This document shows, piece after piece, positions 9,111 through 16,062 of a DNA stretch of 31,275 bases. Every line of letters begins with the position of its first letter. The stretch's first letter is position 1. Made by a program: the position numbers and the translations under genes. Source of the DNA: a bacterium (lineage in GTDB: Bacteria > Vulcanimicrobiota > Vulcanimicrobiia > Vulcanimicrobiales > SCRA01). The notes below the pieces were generated by a model that ran no database searches, was not told the origin of the DNA, and worked only from the letters and a program-made list of their open reading frames with translations. The stretch covers positions 1-31,275 of the forward strand of contig SCRI01000030.1 of the NCBI GenBank assembly GCA_004298675.1, written 5' to 3'.

Positions 9111-9547
9111 TCGAGCGGGGCGGCGATCCCGAGGTGGCGCGCTGGGCGCGCGAGCTGGTGGAGCGGCGCCTGCACGATTTCCAAATGCGGCGTGAGGCTG
9201 CGTTGGCGATGCCGCATGACGTTGAGGCGCTGCATGACGTTCGTACGCGGGCGCGCCGCCTGCGCGCCGCGCTGGAGGACCTCGGCGGCTTCATTCCTGA
9301 GGCCGGTGACTGGCTGCGCGCCCTCAAGAGTCTGGGCCGGCGCACGGGGGCGGCGCGCGACAACGACGTCCTGCTGGCGCGCGTGGAGCACTACGTGCGG
9401 GCGGCGCGCGGTCCGGCACGCGCGCAGTTGGAGCGGCTCGCGCAGCGGCTGCGCCATCGCCGGCGGCGGCTCCGGGAGCGTGCGAGCGAGGCGCTGGCGC
9501 GCTGCGCGCTCGTTGATCGTGGTAGCGCTGAGGGAGACCAGGCATGA
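9107..9547 (+). CDS. Half-CHAD protein, N-terminal module
   Basis: A 146-residue, very Arg-rich helical protein matching only the first half of a CHAD domain. The signature His43-Asp-Val-Arg46 is followed by RARRLRAALE (Arg50, Arg51, Arg53, Glu57) and then ARDNDVLLARV near 83-93, the usual first-half pattern. CHAD domains bind polyphosphate through such basic residues; here that is inferred. The start is the ATG overlapping the HAD stop. The stop overlaps the next ATG (ATGA), and the next gene supplies the second half. A normal CHAD domain is one chain of roughly 280-300 residues; the two halves sum to 297. Confidence 0.82.
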   Translation: MIERGGDPEVARWARELVERRLHDFQMRREAALAMPHDVEALHDVRTRARRLRAALEDLGGFIPEAGDWLRALKSLGRRTGAARDNDVLLARVEHYVRAARGPARAQLERLAQRLRHRRRRLRERASEALARCALVDRGSAEGDQA

Positions 9548-9999
9548 GGGCGCGCAGCGTCCCCGCCGCTGCGGGGATTGACGCCACGCGGAGAAGCATA
9601 CTGCGCTTGCGTTTGGCGGAAGTACTCGCCTGTGCGCCCGCGCTGGAGCGCGGTATGCCGGGGCCGCTCCACGATCTGCGCATCGCCTGCAAGCGGTTGC
9701 GCTACGCGCTGGAGCTGCACCGCGCGGACCTTGCGGTGCCGGCGCGCGCAGCAGAGAGTGTGATGGCGGAGTTGCAGGATCTGCTGGGCGAGCTGCACGA
9801 TTGCGACGTGCTGCTGGCGTTGGTGACAAGGGGCGCCGATAGCGGCGCCGCGCGCATGATCGCCCGTGATCGCGGGCGGCTGCTGGCGCGCGTGCGCGGC
9901 CGCTGGCGCGCCGCGTTCAGCGCGGGTGGAGCGCTCGATGCACTGGCCGCCGAACTGGGATTCGGTTCTCCACAAGGTGCCCCGGTGGTCGTCCCCTAA
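9544..9999 (+). CDS. Half-CHAD protein, C-terminal module
   Basis: A 151-residue basic helical protein matching the second half of a CHAD domain: His43-Asp-Leu-Arg46, KRLRYALE (50-57) and LQDLLGELHDCDVL (77-90). These residues fall at the same distance from the start as in the preceding protein, showing the two are repeats of one another. The frame is closed by a TGA at 9529, just upstream, so it cannot be extended. It is coupled to the first module by a 4-base overlap, and rsmD begins 15 bases later. Probably it pairs with the first module to rebuild the two-bundle CHAD fold. A natural split or a sequencing frameshift near 9530-9547 are the alternatives. Confidence 0.82.
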   Translation: MRARSVPAAAGIDATRRSILRLRLAEVLACAPALERGMPGPLHDLRIACKRLRYALELHRADLAVPARAAESVMAELQDLLGELHDCDVLLALVTRGADSGAARMIARDRGRLLARVRGRWRAAFSAGGALDALAAELGFGSPQGAPVVVP

Positions 10000-10014
10000 G
10001 CAGCGCTACCCAGG

Positions 10015-10569
10015 ATGCGATTGACCGGCGGAACCCTCGGAGGGCGACGGATCGCGGGGCCCAGATCCCCGGGGGTGCGGCCCACTCCCGGCCGCGTGAA
10101 GGAAGCGCTCTTCTCGATCCTGGGGAGCCGGACCGTTGATGCGCGCGTACTGGATCTCTACGCCGGCAGCGGTGCGATCGGTTTCGAAGCCCTCTCGCGT
10201 GGCGCACGCGAGGTCGTTTTCGTCGAGGGTCAGCCGCGCGTGGCCGCGCGCATCTCGGCACTGGCCGCGGAGTTGGGCCTCGAGCGCGGGCGCGCGCGGG
10301 TTGTCAATGCTCGCGTCGAGCGTGCCCTCGAACGCTTAGAGTCGCGCTTCGACATCGTTTTCGCCGATCCGCCATACGCGCTGGGCTTACCCGAGCGCGT
10401 GCTGTTGCGGCTTCACGAGCGTGGGCTCGTGGACGAAAGGAGCCTGGTGGTCTACGAACACAGCAGCCGCGCGGACGCCGCGGCCCCCGCACCGTATCGC
10501 CTCCAGCGTGATGCGGCCTACGGCGAGGTCGTGCTCGCCTTTCTCGTGTTGGGGCAGGAGCAAGCGTGA
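10015..10569 (+). CDS. rsmD: 16S rRNA (guanine(966)-N2)-methyltransferase RsmD
   Basis: SAM-dependent Rossmann methyltransferase that modifies G966 of 16S rRNA during 30S assembly. The 184-residue length fits. Motifs: the N-terminal MRLTGGTLGGRRI and RPTPGRVKEALF typical of RsmD, SAM-binding DLYAGSGAIG (47-56), acidic Glu71 after the second strand, and catalytic DPPY (118-121). Its stop overlaps the coaD GTG start in a GTGA, the classical rsmD-coaD pair. Confidence 0.95.
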   Translation: MRLTGGTLGGRRIAGPRSPGVRPTPGRVKEALFSILGSRTVDARVLDLYAGSGAIGFEALSRGAREVVFVEGQPRVAARISALAAELGLERGRARVVNARVERALERLESRFDIVFADPPYALGLPERVLLRLHERGLVDERSLVVYEHSSRADAAAPAPYRLQRDAAYGEVVLAFLVLGQEQA

Positions 10570-11084
10570 GCGGTCTGCATGCGGTCTATCCCGGGAGCTT
10601 CGACCCGATCACCAATGGTCACATGGACATCGTGCGCCGTGCCGCCCGCGTCTTTTCACGCTTGACGGTGGCCGTGGTCGTGAACCCGCAGAAGCGCTCG
10701 CCGATGTTCACGCTGGAAGAGCGCGAGCAGATGATCCGCGAGTCGGTAGGCGACCTTCCTAACGTGCGCGTCGATCACTTCCGTGGCTTGCTCGCAGACT
10801 ACCTCAAGAAGATCGATGCCGATTTGATCGTCAAAGGTTTGCGCGTCGTCTCTGATTTCGAATCCGAGATGTCAACGGCGCTCATGAATCGTAGTCTCTC
10901 CAAGGAGGTTGACACGGCCTTCATGATGGCAAGCGCGGAGTTCTCGTTCGTGAGCTCCAGCTTGGTGAAGGAGGTCTTCTTCCTCGGCGGCGACGTCTCC
11001 GCATTCGTGCCCAAGCACGTTTTGCACACGATGGAGCTACGCCGCCGCTCGCTCACTCACGCTACCGAGGGGGTTTCGCACTGA
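10566..11084 (+). CDS. coaD: Phosphopantetheine adenylyltransferase CoaD
   Basis: Transfers AMP from ATP to 4'-phosphopantetheine, giving dephospho-CoA, the fourth step of CoA synthesis. The nucleotidyltransferase signature YPGSFDPITNGH (8-19) includes the TxGH-type motif Thr16-His19; FVSSSLVKEV (128-137) is the C-terminal ISSTxxR/K-type motif. The 172 residues are slightly longer than the usual 160, with the extra length in a basic C-terminal tail. GTG start overlapping rsmD; the stop shares one base with the following ATG. Confidence 0.96.
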   Translation: MSGLHAVYPGSFDPITNGHMDIVRRAARVFSRLTVAVVVNPQKRSPMFTLEEREQMIRESVGDLPNVRVDHFRGLLADYLKKIDADLIVKGLRVVSDFESEMSTALMNRSLSKEVDTAFMMASAEFSFVSSSLVKEVFFLGGDVSAFVPKHVLHTMELRRRSLTHATEGVSH

Positions 11085-11638
11085 TGTCGATCTACCGCGT
11101 TATCGACAAACTCGAAGCATACGTGAAGGAGGGAGTCTGGCTCCCATTCTCCTACCGCGTCCTCTCCGAGGAGCGCATGATCGAGTTCATCGAGAAGATG
11201 CGCGCCACGCTGCCCGAGGAAGTCGGACGAGCACGGCAGATTGCCAAGGAGAAGGATCGCGTGCTGCGTGAGGCCCAGGAACGCGCGCAGAGCATCGTCG
11301 CGGAGGCGGCCACCGAGCACGAGAGCATGGTGGACAACTCCGTCGTGGTGTCGCAGGCGCGCGCGACGGCCGGTGCCATCCTGCGCGAAGCGGAGGAGAA
11401 GGCCACGAAGATTCGCGAGGGCGCCGACGCCTACGCCGCGCAGGTGCTCGGTGAGATGCAGAGCCGTCTGGCGGCGGCGCTCGGCGCGGTGGAGAAGGGG
11501 CAGGCCGCACTGAGCCCGGAGCGCAATCCCGCCCCGGCCCCCGCCGAGCCGGCGCCCAAGACGGCCTCGCGCTCGTCCGCGGCATCGCCCGTTGCAGTGG
11601 CCGAGGACACCGCCAAAATGGAGTCGATTGAAGTCTAA
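11084..11638 (+). CDS. SepIVA/DivIVA-like coiled-coil protein
   Basis: A 184-residue acidic protein without membrane segment. The N-terminus (MSIYRVIDKLEAYVKEG, then a Leu-Pro-Phe-Ser motif and a hydrophobic helix ending in LPEEVGRA) resembles the start of the mycobacterial septation protein SepIVA, whose gene, as I recall, also lies close to coaD. Residues about 45-150 form a long Ala/Glu/Arg heptad coiled coil; a Pro/Ala-rich tail follows. Such proteins act as scaffolds for division or polar growth; here that is inferred from sequence pattern and neighbours. It starts one base before the coaD stop ends and is overlapped by the protease gene at its 3' end. Confidence 0.7.
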   Translation: MSIYRVIDKLEAYVKEGVWLPFSYRVLSEERMIEFIEKMRATLPEEVGRARQIAKEKDRVLREAQERAQSIVAEAATEHESMVDNSVVVSQARATAGAILREAEEKATKIREGADAYAAQVLGEMQSRLAAALGAVEKGQAALSPERNPAPAPAEPAPKTASRSSAASPVAVAEDTAKMESIEV

Positions 11639-12629
11639 CTCGCGATTGCGCGCGTGGCGCACGATCTTGTGGGGCGCGGCGGTGCTCGCCGCGCTCCTCT
11701 ATCTTCCGACGCCGTATGTCGTGATGGCACCAGGGGACGCAGTCGATTTGAGCACGGCAATCCGCATTGACGGGTATCCCGCGCCCGTTCCACCGCTCTA
11801 CCTGACGGACGTCCTCCTCTACCCCGCTTCACCGCTGGGTTTGCTGGCCCGGTACGCCCCCGGTTACCGCCTGCTGCGGCGCTCGGAGTTGGAGCCGGGC
11901 GGTGTGGATCCCAAACAGTTCCAGGAGGTTCAGCGGCGCAGCATGCTCGAGAGCCAGCAGGCTGCAGCCGTGGTGGGCGAACGGGCCGCGGGTTACCGGG
12001 TGGCCGTTCCGGCGTCGCGCGTACGCGTGGTGGGGGTCCTGTCGGGGAGTCATGCCCGCGGAGTGTTGGAACCGGGCGATGTAGTAGTAGCCGTGGATGA
12101 TAAGGCGGTCTCGTCGCTCGCCCGCATGGTTGCGCTGGTCGGCGAACATCCGCCCGATGGGCCTCCCGTGCGGCTACAGATCGAGCGTGGCGCGAGCCGC
12201 CGCGAGATCAGCGTCTCCACCAGCGCGAGCCCGCAGGGGCAGCCGCGCATCGGCGTCCTCATTACGGCCGAGCTAGGGCCGGCTAAGCTGCCGGTGCCGG
12301 TGCGTTTCGGCGGCGAGTTGGATCGCATCTCCGGCTCGAGCGGCGGCCTCATGATGGCGCTCGAGATCTTCCGTGCGCTGGAGCGGCGTCCGCTCAGCAC
12401 GGTTCCCGTGGCCGGCACCGGAACGATCGATTACAGCGGCAATGTGGGGCCCATCGACGGCGCGGCGCAGAAAGTGATCGCCGCGCGGCGGGCTGGAGCG
12501 AAGATCTTCCTGTGCCCCAAGGCCAACTTCCGCGAGATCGAAGGCACGCCCGGTATCCGCGTCATCCCCGTGGCCACCTTCGGGCAGGCGCTGCACGAGC
12601 TGTCCGCGGGCCGGCAGCGCGCGGCGTAG
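11628..12629 (+). CDS. YlbL-like PDZ / Lon-type (S16) serine protease
   Basis: Membrane-anchored protease without an ATPase domain. With the start used here (333 residues) there is one transmembrane helix (about 12-30), a PDZ domain (about 125-200; GVLEPGDVVVAVDDK) and a C-terminal Lon protease domain with the Ser/Lys dyad: Ser238 in SGSSGGL and Lys282 in IDGAAQKVIAARRAGA. The catalytic domain should face outward. Start choice: I favour the TTG at 11628 with GGAG four bases upstream, overlapping the previous gene by 11 bases; an ATG at 11592 and a TTG at 11646 are alternatives. Homologues (YlbL) also lie near coaD in Bacillus. It ends the ten-gene run, 11 bases from the convergent regulator; no terminator hairpin is visible in that gap. 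Confidence 0.88.
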   Translation: MKSNSRLRAWRTILWGAAVLAALLYLPTPYVVMAPGDAVDLSTAIRIDGYPAPVPPLYLTDVLLYPASPLGLLARYAPGYRLLRRSELEPGGVDPKQFQEVQRRSMLESQQAAAVVGERAAGYRVAVPASRVRVVGVLSGSHARGVLEPGDVVVAVDDKAVSSLARMVALVGEHPPDGPPVRLQIERGASRREISVSTSASPQGQPRIGVLITAELGPAKLPVPVRFGGELDRISGSSGGLMMALEIFRALERRPLSTVPVAGTGTIDYSGNVGPIDGAAQKVIAARRAGAKIFLCPKANFREIEGTPGIRVIPVATFGQALHELSAGRQRAA

Positions 12630-12640
12630 CGGGAGCTCTC

Positions 12641-13594
12641 TTAGACTGCCGTACCCTCGATGTTGTTGACGAAGCTCTCGAGGATGGCGTGATCGAGCTT
12701 CTTGACGCGCCCGCGCTCGAGCTCCACGGCACCGGCGTCGCGCAGCCGGATCAGCGCGCGTGCGGCCATATCGCGCACGGTTCCCGCCGCTGCGGCGATC
12801 TGCGCTTGTGAGAGGCGTTCCACACCCAACAGCCCCGGCGTGAGACCTTCGCCTGGTCCGGTGTAGTTCAGCAGCCACTTGGCCACGCGTTGCAGTACGT
12901 GCGCGAAGGAGAGGTCGGCGATCGTGCTAATGGAGCGGCGGCGCGCTTGGCTCGAAGCGACCAGAAACGCCAGCGCCAACTCCGGATCTTGCCGGCAGGC
13001 GCGCAGCACCTCATCGCGTGGGATCAGCACCAAGTGTGAATCGACCATCGCCTCGCAGCGGTAGACCGTGGAGCCGCCGTCGAAGACGGGCGTCTCGTTG
13101 ACGGCGTCGCCGGGAAAACGCTCCAACAGCGTCTGCATCTTACCGTCGCGCGAGAGCAACGTGAAAACGACGCGGCCGGCGCGGACGAAACCCAGATAGT
13201 CCCACTGCTCGCCTTCGTCGAAGATGGTCTCGCCGGCGCGGTAGTTACGCTCGGTTGCCGTTTGCGCCACGCGCGCGATCACCTCGCGCGCCACCTCGGC
13301 GAACGGGGCGCAACGGGTCAGGAAGTGCTCCAAGTCCTCGACGCTGGCATCGACGCGCTCGATGCGGATGATCCAGCGCTGGCTGCCCATGTTGCGCGCA
13401 TCCCAGAGGAACTCCGAGGGGCGGCGCGACACGAGATCGGCACGCAGCGCCTTGTGGTCGTTGTCGCTGGCCAACTCCAGAACGCCGCCGATGGGGAGCC
13501 GGTCGAACGCGGCGATCACGGACGAATGGCGCGCGGACATAGGAAGTGAGTGCATGTCAATGGACGTATGCACTCGGCCGAGCGACGATGCCAT
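12641..13594 (-). CDS. CRP/FNR-family regulator with N-terminal DUF2249 domain
   Basis: A 317-residue fusion. Residues about 11-80 match DUF2249 (RH at 22-23, LPIGGVLELASDNDH near 33-47, and the terminal FLW...GSQRWIIRI pattern). Residues 88-210 form a cyclic-nucleotide-binding beta-roll (RAGETIFDEGEQ, FVRAGRVVFTLLSRDGK, FPGDAVNETPVFDGG). Residues 220-300 form a CRP winged helix with recognition region RLSQAQIAAAAGTVRDMAARAL. The cAMP-binding Arg-Ser pair of true CRP is absent, so cAMP is unlikely as ligand. It is divergent from the thiolase gene. The ATG at 13594 keeps DUF2249 whole; GTG 13573 is nearly as good; no clear ribosome site precedes either, so a leaderless mRNA is possible. Confidence 0.88.
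   Translation of the reverse strand: MASSLGRVHTSIDMHSLPMSARHSSVIAAFDRLPIGGVLELASDNDHKALRADLVSRRPSEFLWDARNMGSQRWIIRIERVDASVEDLEHFLTRCAPFAEVAREVIARVAQTATERNYRAGETIFDEGEQWDYLGFVRAGRVVFTLLSRDGKMQTLLERFPGDAVNETPVFDGGSTVYRCEAMVDSHLVLIPRDEVLRACRQDPELALAFLVASSQARRRSISTIADLSFAHVLQRVAKWLLNYTGPGEGLTPGLLGVERLSQAQIAAAAGTVRDMAARALIRLRDAGAVELERGRVKKLDHAILESFVNNIEGTAV
13548..13575. promoter_or_regulatory. Dyad GAGTGCAT-N12-ATGCACTC at the regulator start
   Basis: Two perfect 8-base half sites (13548-13555 and 13568-13575) separated by 12 bases lie over the first codons/start region of the DUF2249-CRP gene. The size fits a dimeric helix-turn-helix operator, so autoregulation is plausible. It does not match the CRP consensus TGTGA-N6-TCACA. 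Confidence 0.4.
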
Positions 13595-13616
13595 GGCCTA
13601 GGCGCTTCGACGACAC

Positions 13617-13629
13617 GGCCTCAGAGGCC
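13617..13629. promoter_or_regulatory. Short dyad GGCCTC-A-GAGGCC in divergent promoter region
   Basis: A perfect 13-base dyad in the 93-base space between the divergent regulator and thiolase genes. It has no loop, so an RNA hairpin is unlikely; a protein-binding site is possible. In GC-rich DNA such short dyads also occur by chance. No clear -10/-35 pair was found here. Confidence 0.25.
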
Positions 13630-13687
13630 CGCTGCGGGGCGTCACGCTATCAAGGGGGGAGGGGCTCGCCGCCGCGAAGCGACCGGC

Positions 13688-14884
13688 ATGGAGTACCGTG
13701 ACAACGACGTCGTGATCCTGGCCGGGGCTCGCACGCCCTTCGGCAACTTCGGCGGCGTCCTCAAAGACCTGACCGCAACCGACCTTGGAGTCGCCGCCGC
13801 CAAGGGGGCTATCGCCCGCAGCGGCGTTCCCGCCGAGAAGATCGACGACGTTGTCTTCGGCAACGTGATGCAGACCAGCGCCGACGCGATCTATCTCGCC
13901 CGCCACGTGGGCCTGCGCTCGGGCGTTCCCATCGGCGTGCCGGCTCTGACGCTCAACCGCCTCTGCGGCAGTGGCTTGCAGGCTATCGTCAGCGCCGCCC
14001 ACGATCTCTTGCTGGGCGAGGCCACCTACGTGCTGGCCGGCGGCACCGAGTCGATGAGTCAGGCCCCGCACGTGATTCGTGGCGCGCGCTGGGGCCTCTC
14101 CTTGGGCCAGGGGGCGCTGGAAGACACGTTGTGGCAAGGGTTGACGGATTCGTACAACAAGCTGCCGATGGCGATCACGGCCGAGAACCTCGCCGAGCGC
14201 TACGGCATCTCGCGCGCAGCCTCCGACGAGTTTGCGCTGCGGAGCCAACACAACGCGATCGCGGCGCGCGACAACGGATACTTCGGCGACGAGATCGTGT
14301 CCGTCGAAGTTCCCGGCCCCAAGGGCACGACGGCAACGATCTCCGTGGACGAGGGGCCGCGTGACGGTCTGACGATGGAGCGCCTGGGCAAGCTCCCGGC
14401 ACGCTTCAAGAAAGGCGGCGTCGTCACGCCGGGAAATGCCAGCGGGATCACCGACGGGGCGGCAGCGGTGGTGCTGACGACCGTCAAGCAGGCCAAGGCC
14501 GATGGGCTCACCTGGATCGGGCGCTTGGTCTCTTGGAGTGCGGTGGGCGTCGATCCCGACATCATGGGCATCGGTCCGGCCGTGGCGATCCCCAAGGCGT
14601 TGCAGCGCGCGAATTTGAAAGCGCAGGACCTTCACGTCGTGGAGATCAACGAGGCCTTTGCCCCGCAGGTGCTGGCGTGCACCAAGGAACTGGGCTACAG
14701 CAACGGCGTGCGGCTCAATCCGCACGGCGGCGCGATCTCGCTGGGTCATCCGCTGGGCGCGAGCGGCGCGCGCATCGCCTTTACGGCGCTGCACGATCTG
14801 CGTACCAACGGGGGCGGATACGGCATCGCCAGTGCCTGCATCGGCGGCGGCCAGGGCATCGCGGCGGTGATCGAGGCGAACTGA
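13688..14884 (+). CDS. Acetyl-CoA acetyltransferase (thiolase)
   Basis: Condenses two acetyl-CoA to acetoacetyl-CoA, or runs in reverse (or on 3-ketoacyl-CoA) during beta-oxidation. The 398-residue protein has nucleophile Cys93 (NRLCGSGLQA), NEAFA at 321-325, catalytic His354 (GGAISLGHPLGASGA) and Cys384 (ACIGGGQG), as in the AtoB/PhaA/FadA family. The frame is open upstream, but homology begins at the ATG 13688 (MEYRDNDVVILAGARTP), preceded by a GAAG-like ribosome site. A strong palindromic terminator follows, so it is probably monocistronic. The hydratase and dehydrogenase genes of the same pathway lie 4-5 kb downstream on the other strand. Confidence 0.95.
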   Translation: MEYRDNDVVILAGARTPFGNFGGVLKDLTATDLGVAAAKGAIARSGVPAEKIDDVVFGNVMQTSADAIYLARHVGLRSGVPIGVPALTLNRLCGSGLQAIVSAAHDLLLGEATYVLAGGTESMSQAPHVIRGARWGLSLGQGALEDTLWQGLTDSYNKLPMAITAENLAERYGISRAASDEFALRSQHNAIAARDNGYFGDEIVSVEVPGPKGTTATISVDEGPRDGLTMERLGKLPARFKKGGVVTPGNASGITDGAAAVVLTTVKQAKADGLTWIGRLVSWSAVGVDPDIMGIGPAVAIPKALQRANLKAQDLHVVEINEAFAPQVLACTKELGYSNGVRLNPHGGAISLGHPLGASGARIAFTALHDLRTNGGGYGIASACIGGGQGIAAVIEAN

Positions 14885-14907
14885 CGGCTGCATCGGAACC
14901 GCATGCA

Positions 14908-14952
14908 CAGATAGGGGCGCGATCGCGCCCCTATCTGTTACTTCTGCTTTCC
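14908..14952 (+). terminator. Perfect 30-bp palindromic terminator after thiolase
   Basis: Bases 14908-14937 are perfectly self-complementary (CAGATAGGGGCGCGA and its exact complement), folding into a long GC-rich hairpin, followed by the T-rich TTACTTCTGCTTT. It begins 24 bases after the thiolase stop. Bidirectional action is possible. The MFS reading frame begins on its 3' arm. Confidence 0.82.
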
Positions 14953-16062
14953 ACGCTCTTTCTCGATTTAGCCGCAAATCTGCCGATCGGATCGCTGCCG
15001 CTCGCGCTTACGCACGACCGCGCCGCACCTGGTGCGATTGCCTTGGCCATGGGCGGCGGCCTCTTCGCTTCCATCTTCGGCAGCCTCCCCGTCGGCGCCA
15101 TCGTCGATCGCGTGGGGCGGCTGGCCACCGTGCGCGCCGCGGCCGTGCTCTGCGGCGTATCGATGCTGGGGCTCACGTTCGCTCACGGCGCGCTGGGAAG
15201 CGGCCTGCTGATGGCGGCGCGGGGCATCGCGCTGATGGCCTATATGACCGCGGAGTTCGCCTACGCTAGCGACATCGTGCCGCGCGAGCGCATCGTCTCC
15301 GCCACCTCGACGCTTGGGATGATCGGCAACCTCTCGTTCGCGATCGGCCCCGCCGCGGGGGTCTTCCTCTGGCAGCACGGCATCGGAAGAGAACAGTATG
15401 CATGGGGCGCGCTCTCGGCGGCGCTGGGTCTAGTGGTGCTCTTCGCGCTTCCAGGCGGTCACGACGTTCACTCCACGGTGCGCCGGCGTATCTTCATGCG
15501 CAGTGCCTGGCTCCCCGCGATGGGCTTCCTCGTGGGCACGACGCTGCAAAACGGCGTCAACAATGCGTTGGCTGTGCTCACGTTCCACGACCGCGGCGTC
15601 GCCAACGGCGCGCTGATCTTCAGCGCCATGGCCTTCACCACGTTTGTGCTGCGTTATCCCGCGGGGCGTCTGGTGGATCTGCGTGGTCCGCGTTTCGTAG
15701 CCGTGCCCACTGCGGTGGTGCAGGCATTGGCGTGTCTCTTGGCCGCGAACGCGCACGGTTGGGTCGCTGTCGTCGTCGCGGGCGGCCTCTTCGGCTTAGC
15801 CTGGGCGGCGGTGGTGCCGGTGGGCGTGGGCCTGTTCTTCGAGCGCAGCACCTCGCGCACGCGCGGTGCCGCGATGGGCGCGTACAACTTGGCGTTCAGC
15901 AGCGGCGCGGCCGCCGGTGCGCTGGTGGCCGCGGTGGCGGCGCAGTTCGGCTGGGGCTACACTGCGGCGATTCTCGTCAGCGGAGTCGCGCCGCTGGCCG
16001 CGCTCCCGTTCGTCCTCGCTTCGCCGGAGCGCCGGATGCGCGTGAGCGAGCGCCGCGCCTAA
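14935..16062 (+). CDS. Major facilitator superfamily transporter (start codon unclear)
   Basis: Multi-spanning membrane protein, about 375 residues from 14935, with around eleven or twelve hydrophobic segments. The loop after helix 2 reads VGAIVDRVGRLATV, the MFS signature between helices 2 and 3, and a second half repeats it (YPAGRLVDLRGPRFV). Substrate unknown; the drug/sugar efflux type is most similar in feel. Helix 1 (YLLLLLSTLFLDLAANLPIG) is clearly coded but no in-frame ATG, GTG or TTG precedes it after the thiolase stop. A CTG at 14935 is the nearest possible start; the first standard codons are TTG 15043 and ATG 15049, which would drop helix 1. Its stop overlaps the convergent GH15 gene by 4 bases. 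Confidence 0.8.
   Translation: MLLLLSTLFLDLAANLPIGSLPLALTHDRAAPGAIALAMGGGLFASIFGSLPVGAIVDRVGRLATVRAAAVLCGVSMLGLTFAHGALGSGLLMAARGIALMAYMTAEFAYASDIVPRERIVSATSTLGMIGNLSFAIGPAAGVFLWQHGIGREQYAWGALSAALGLVVLFALPGGHDVHSTVRRRIFMRSAWLPAMGFLVGTTLQNGVNNALAVLTFHDRGVANGALIFSAMAFTTFVLRYPAGRLVDLRGPRFVAVPTAVVQALACLLAANAHGWVAVVVAGGLFGLAWAAVVPVGVGLFFERSTSRTRGAAMGAYNLAFSSGAAAGALVAAVAAQFGWGYTAAILVSGVAPLAALPFVLASPERRMRVSERRA

Noticed and set aside
13598-14977. A 459-codon open frame antisense to the thiolase gene
   Set aside because: It mirrors the thiolase in GC-rich DNA, has no recognisable motif and the opposite strand carries every catalytic residue of a thiolase.
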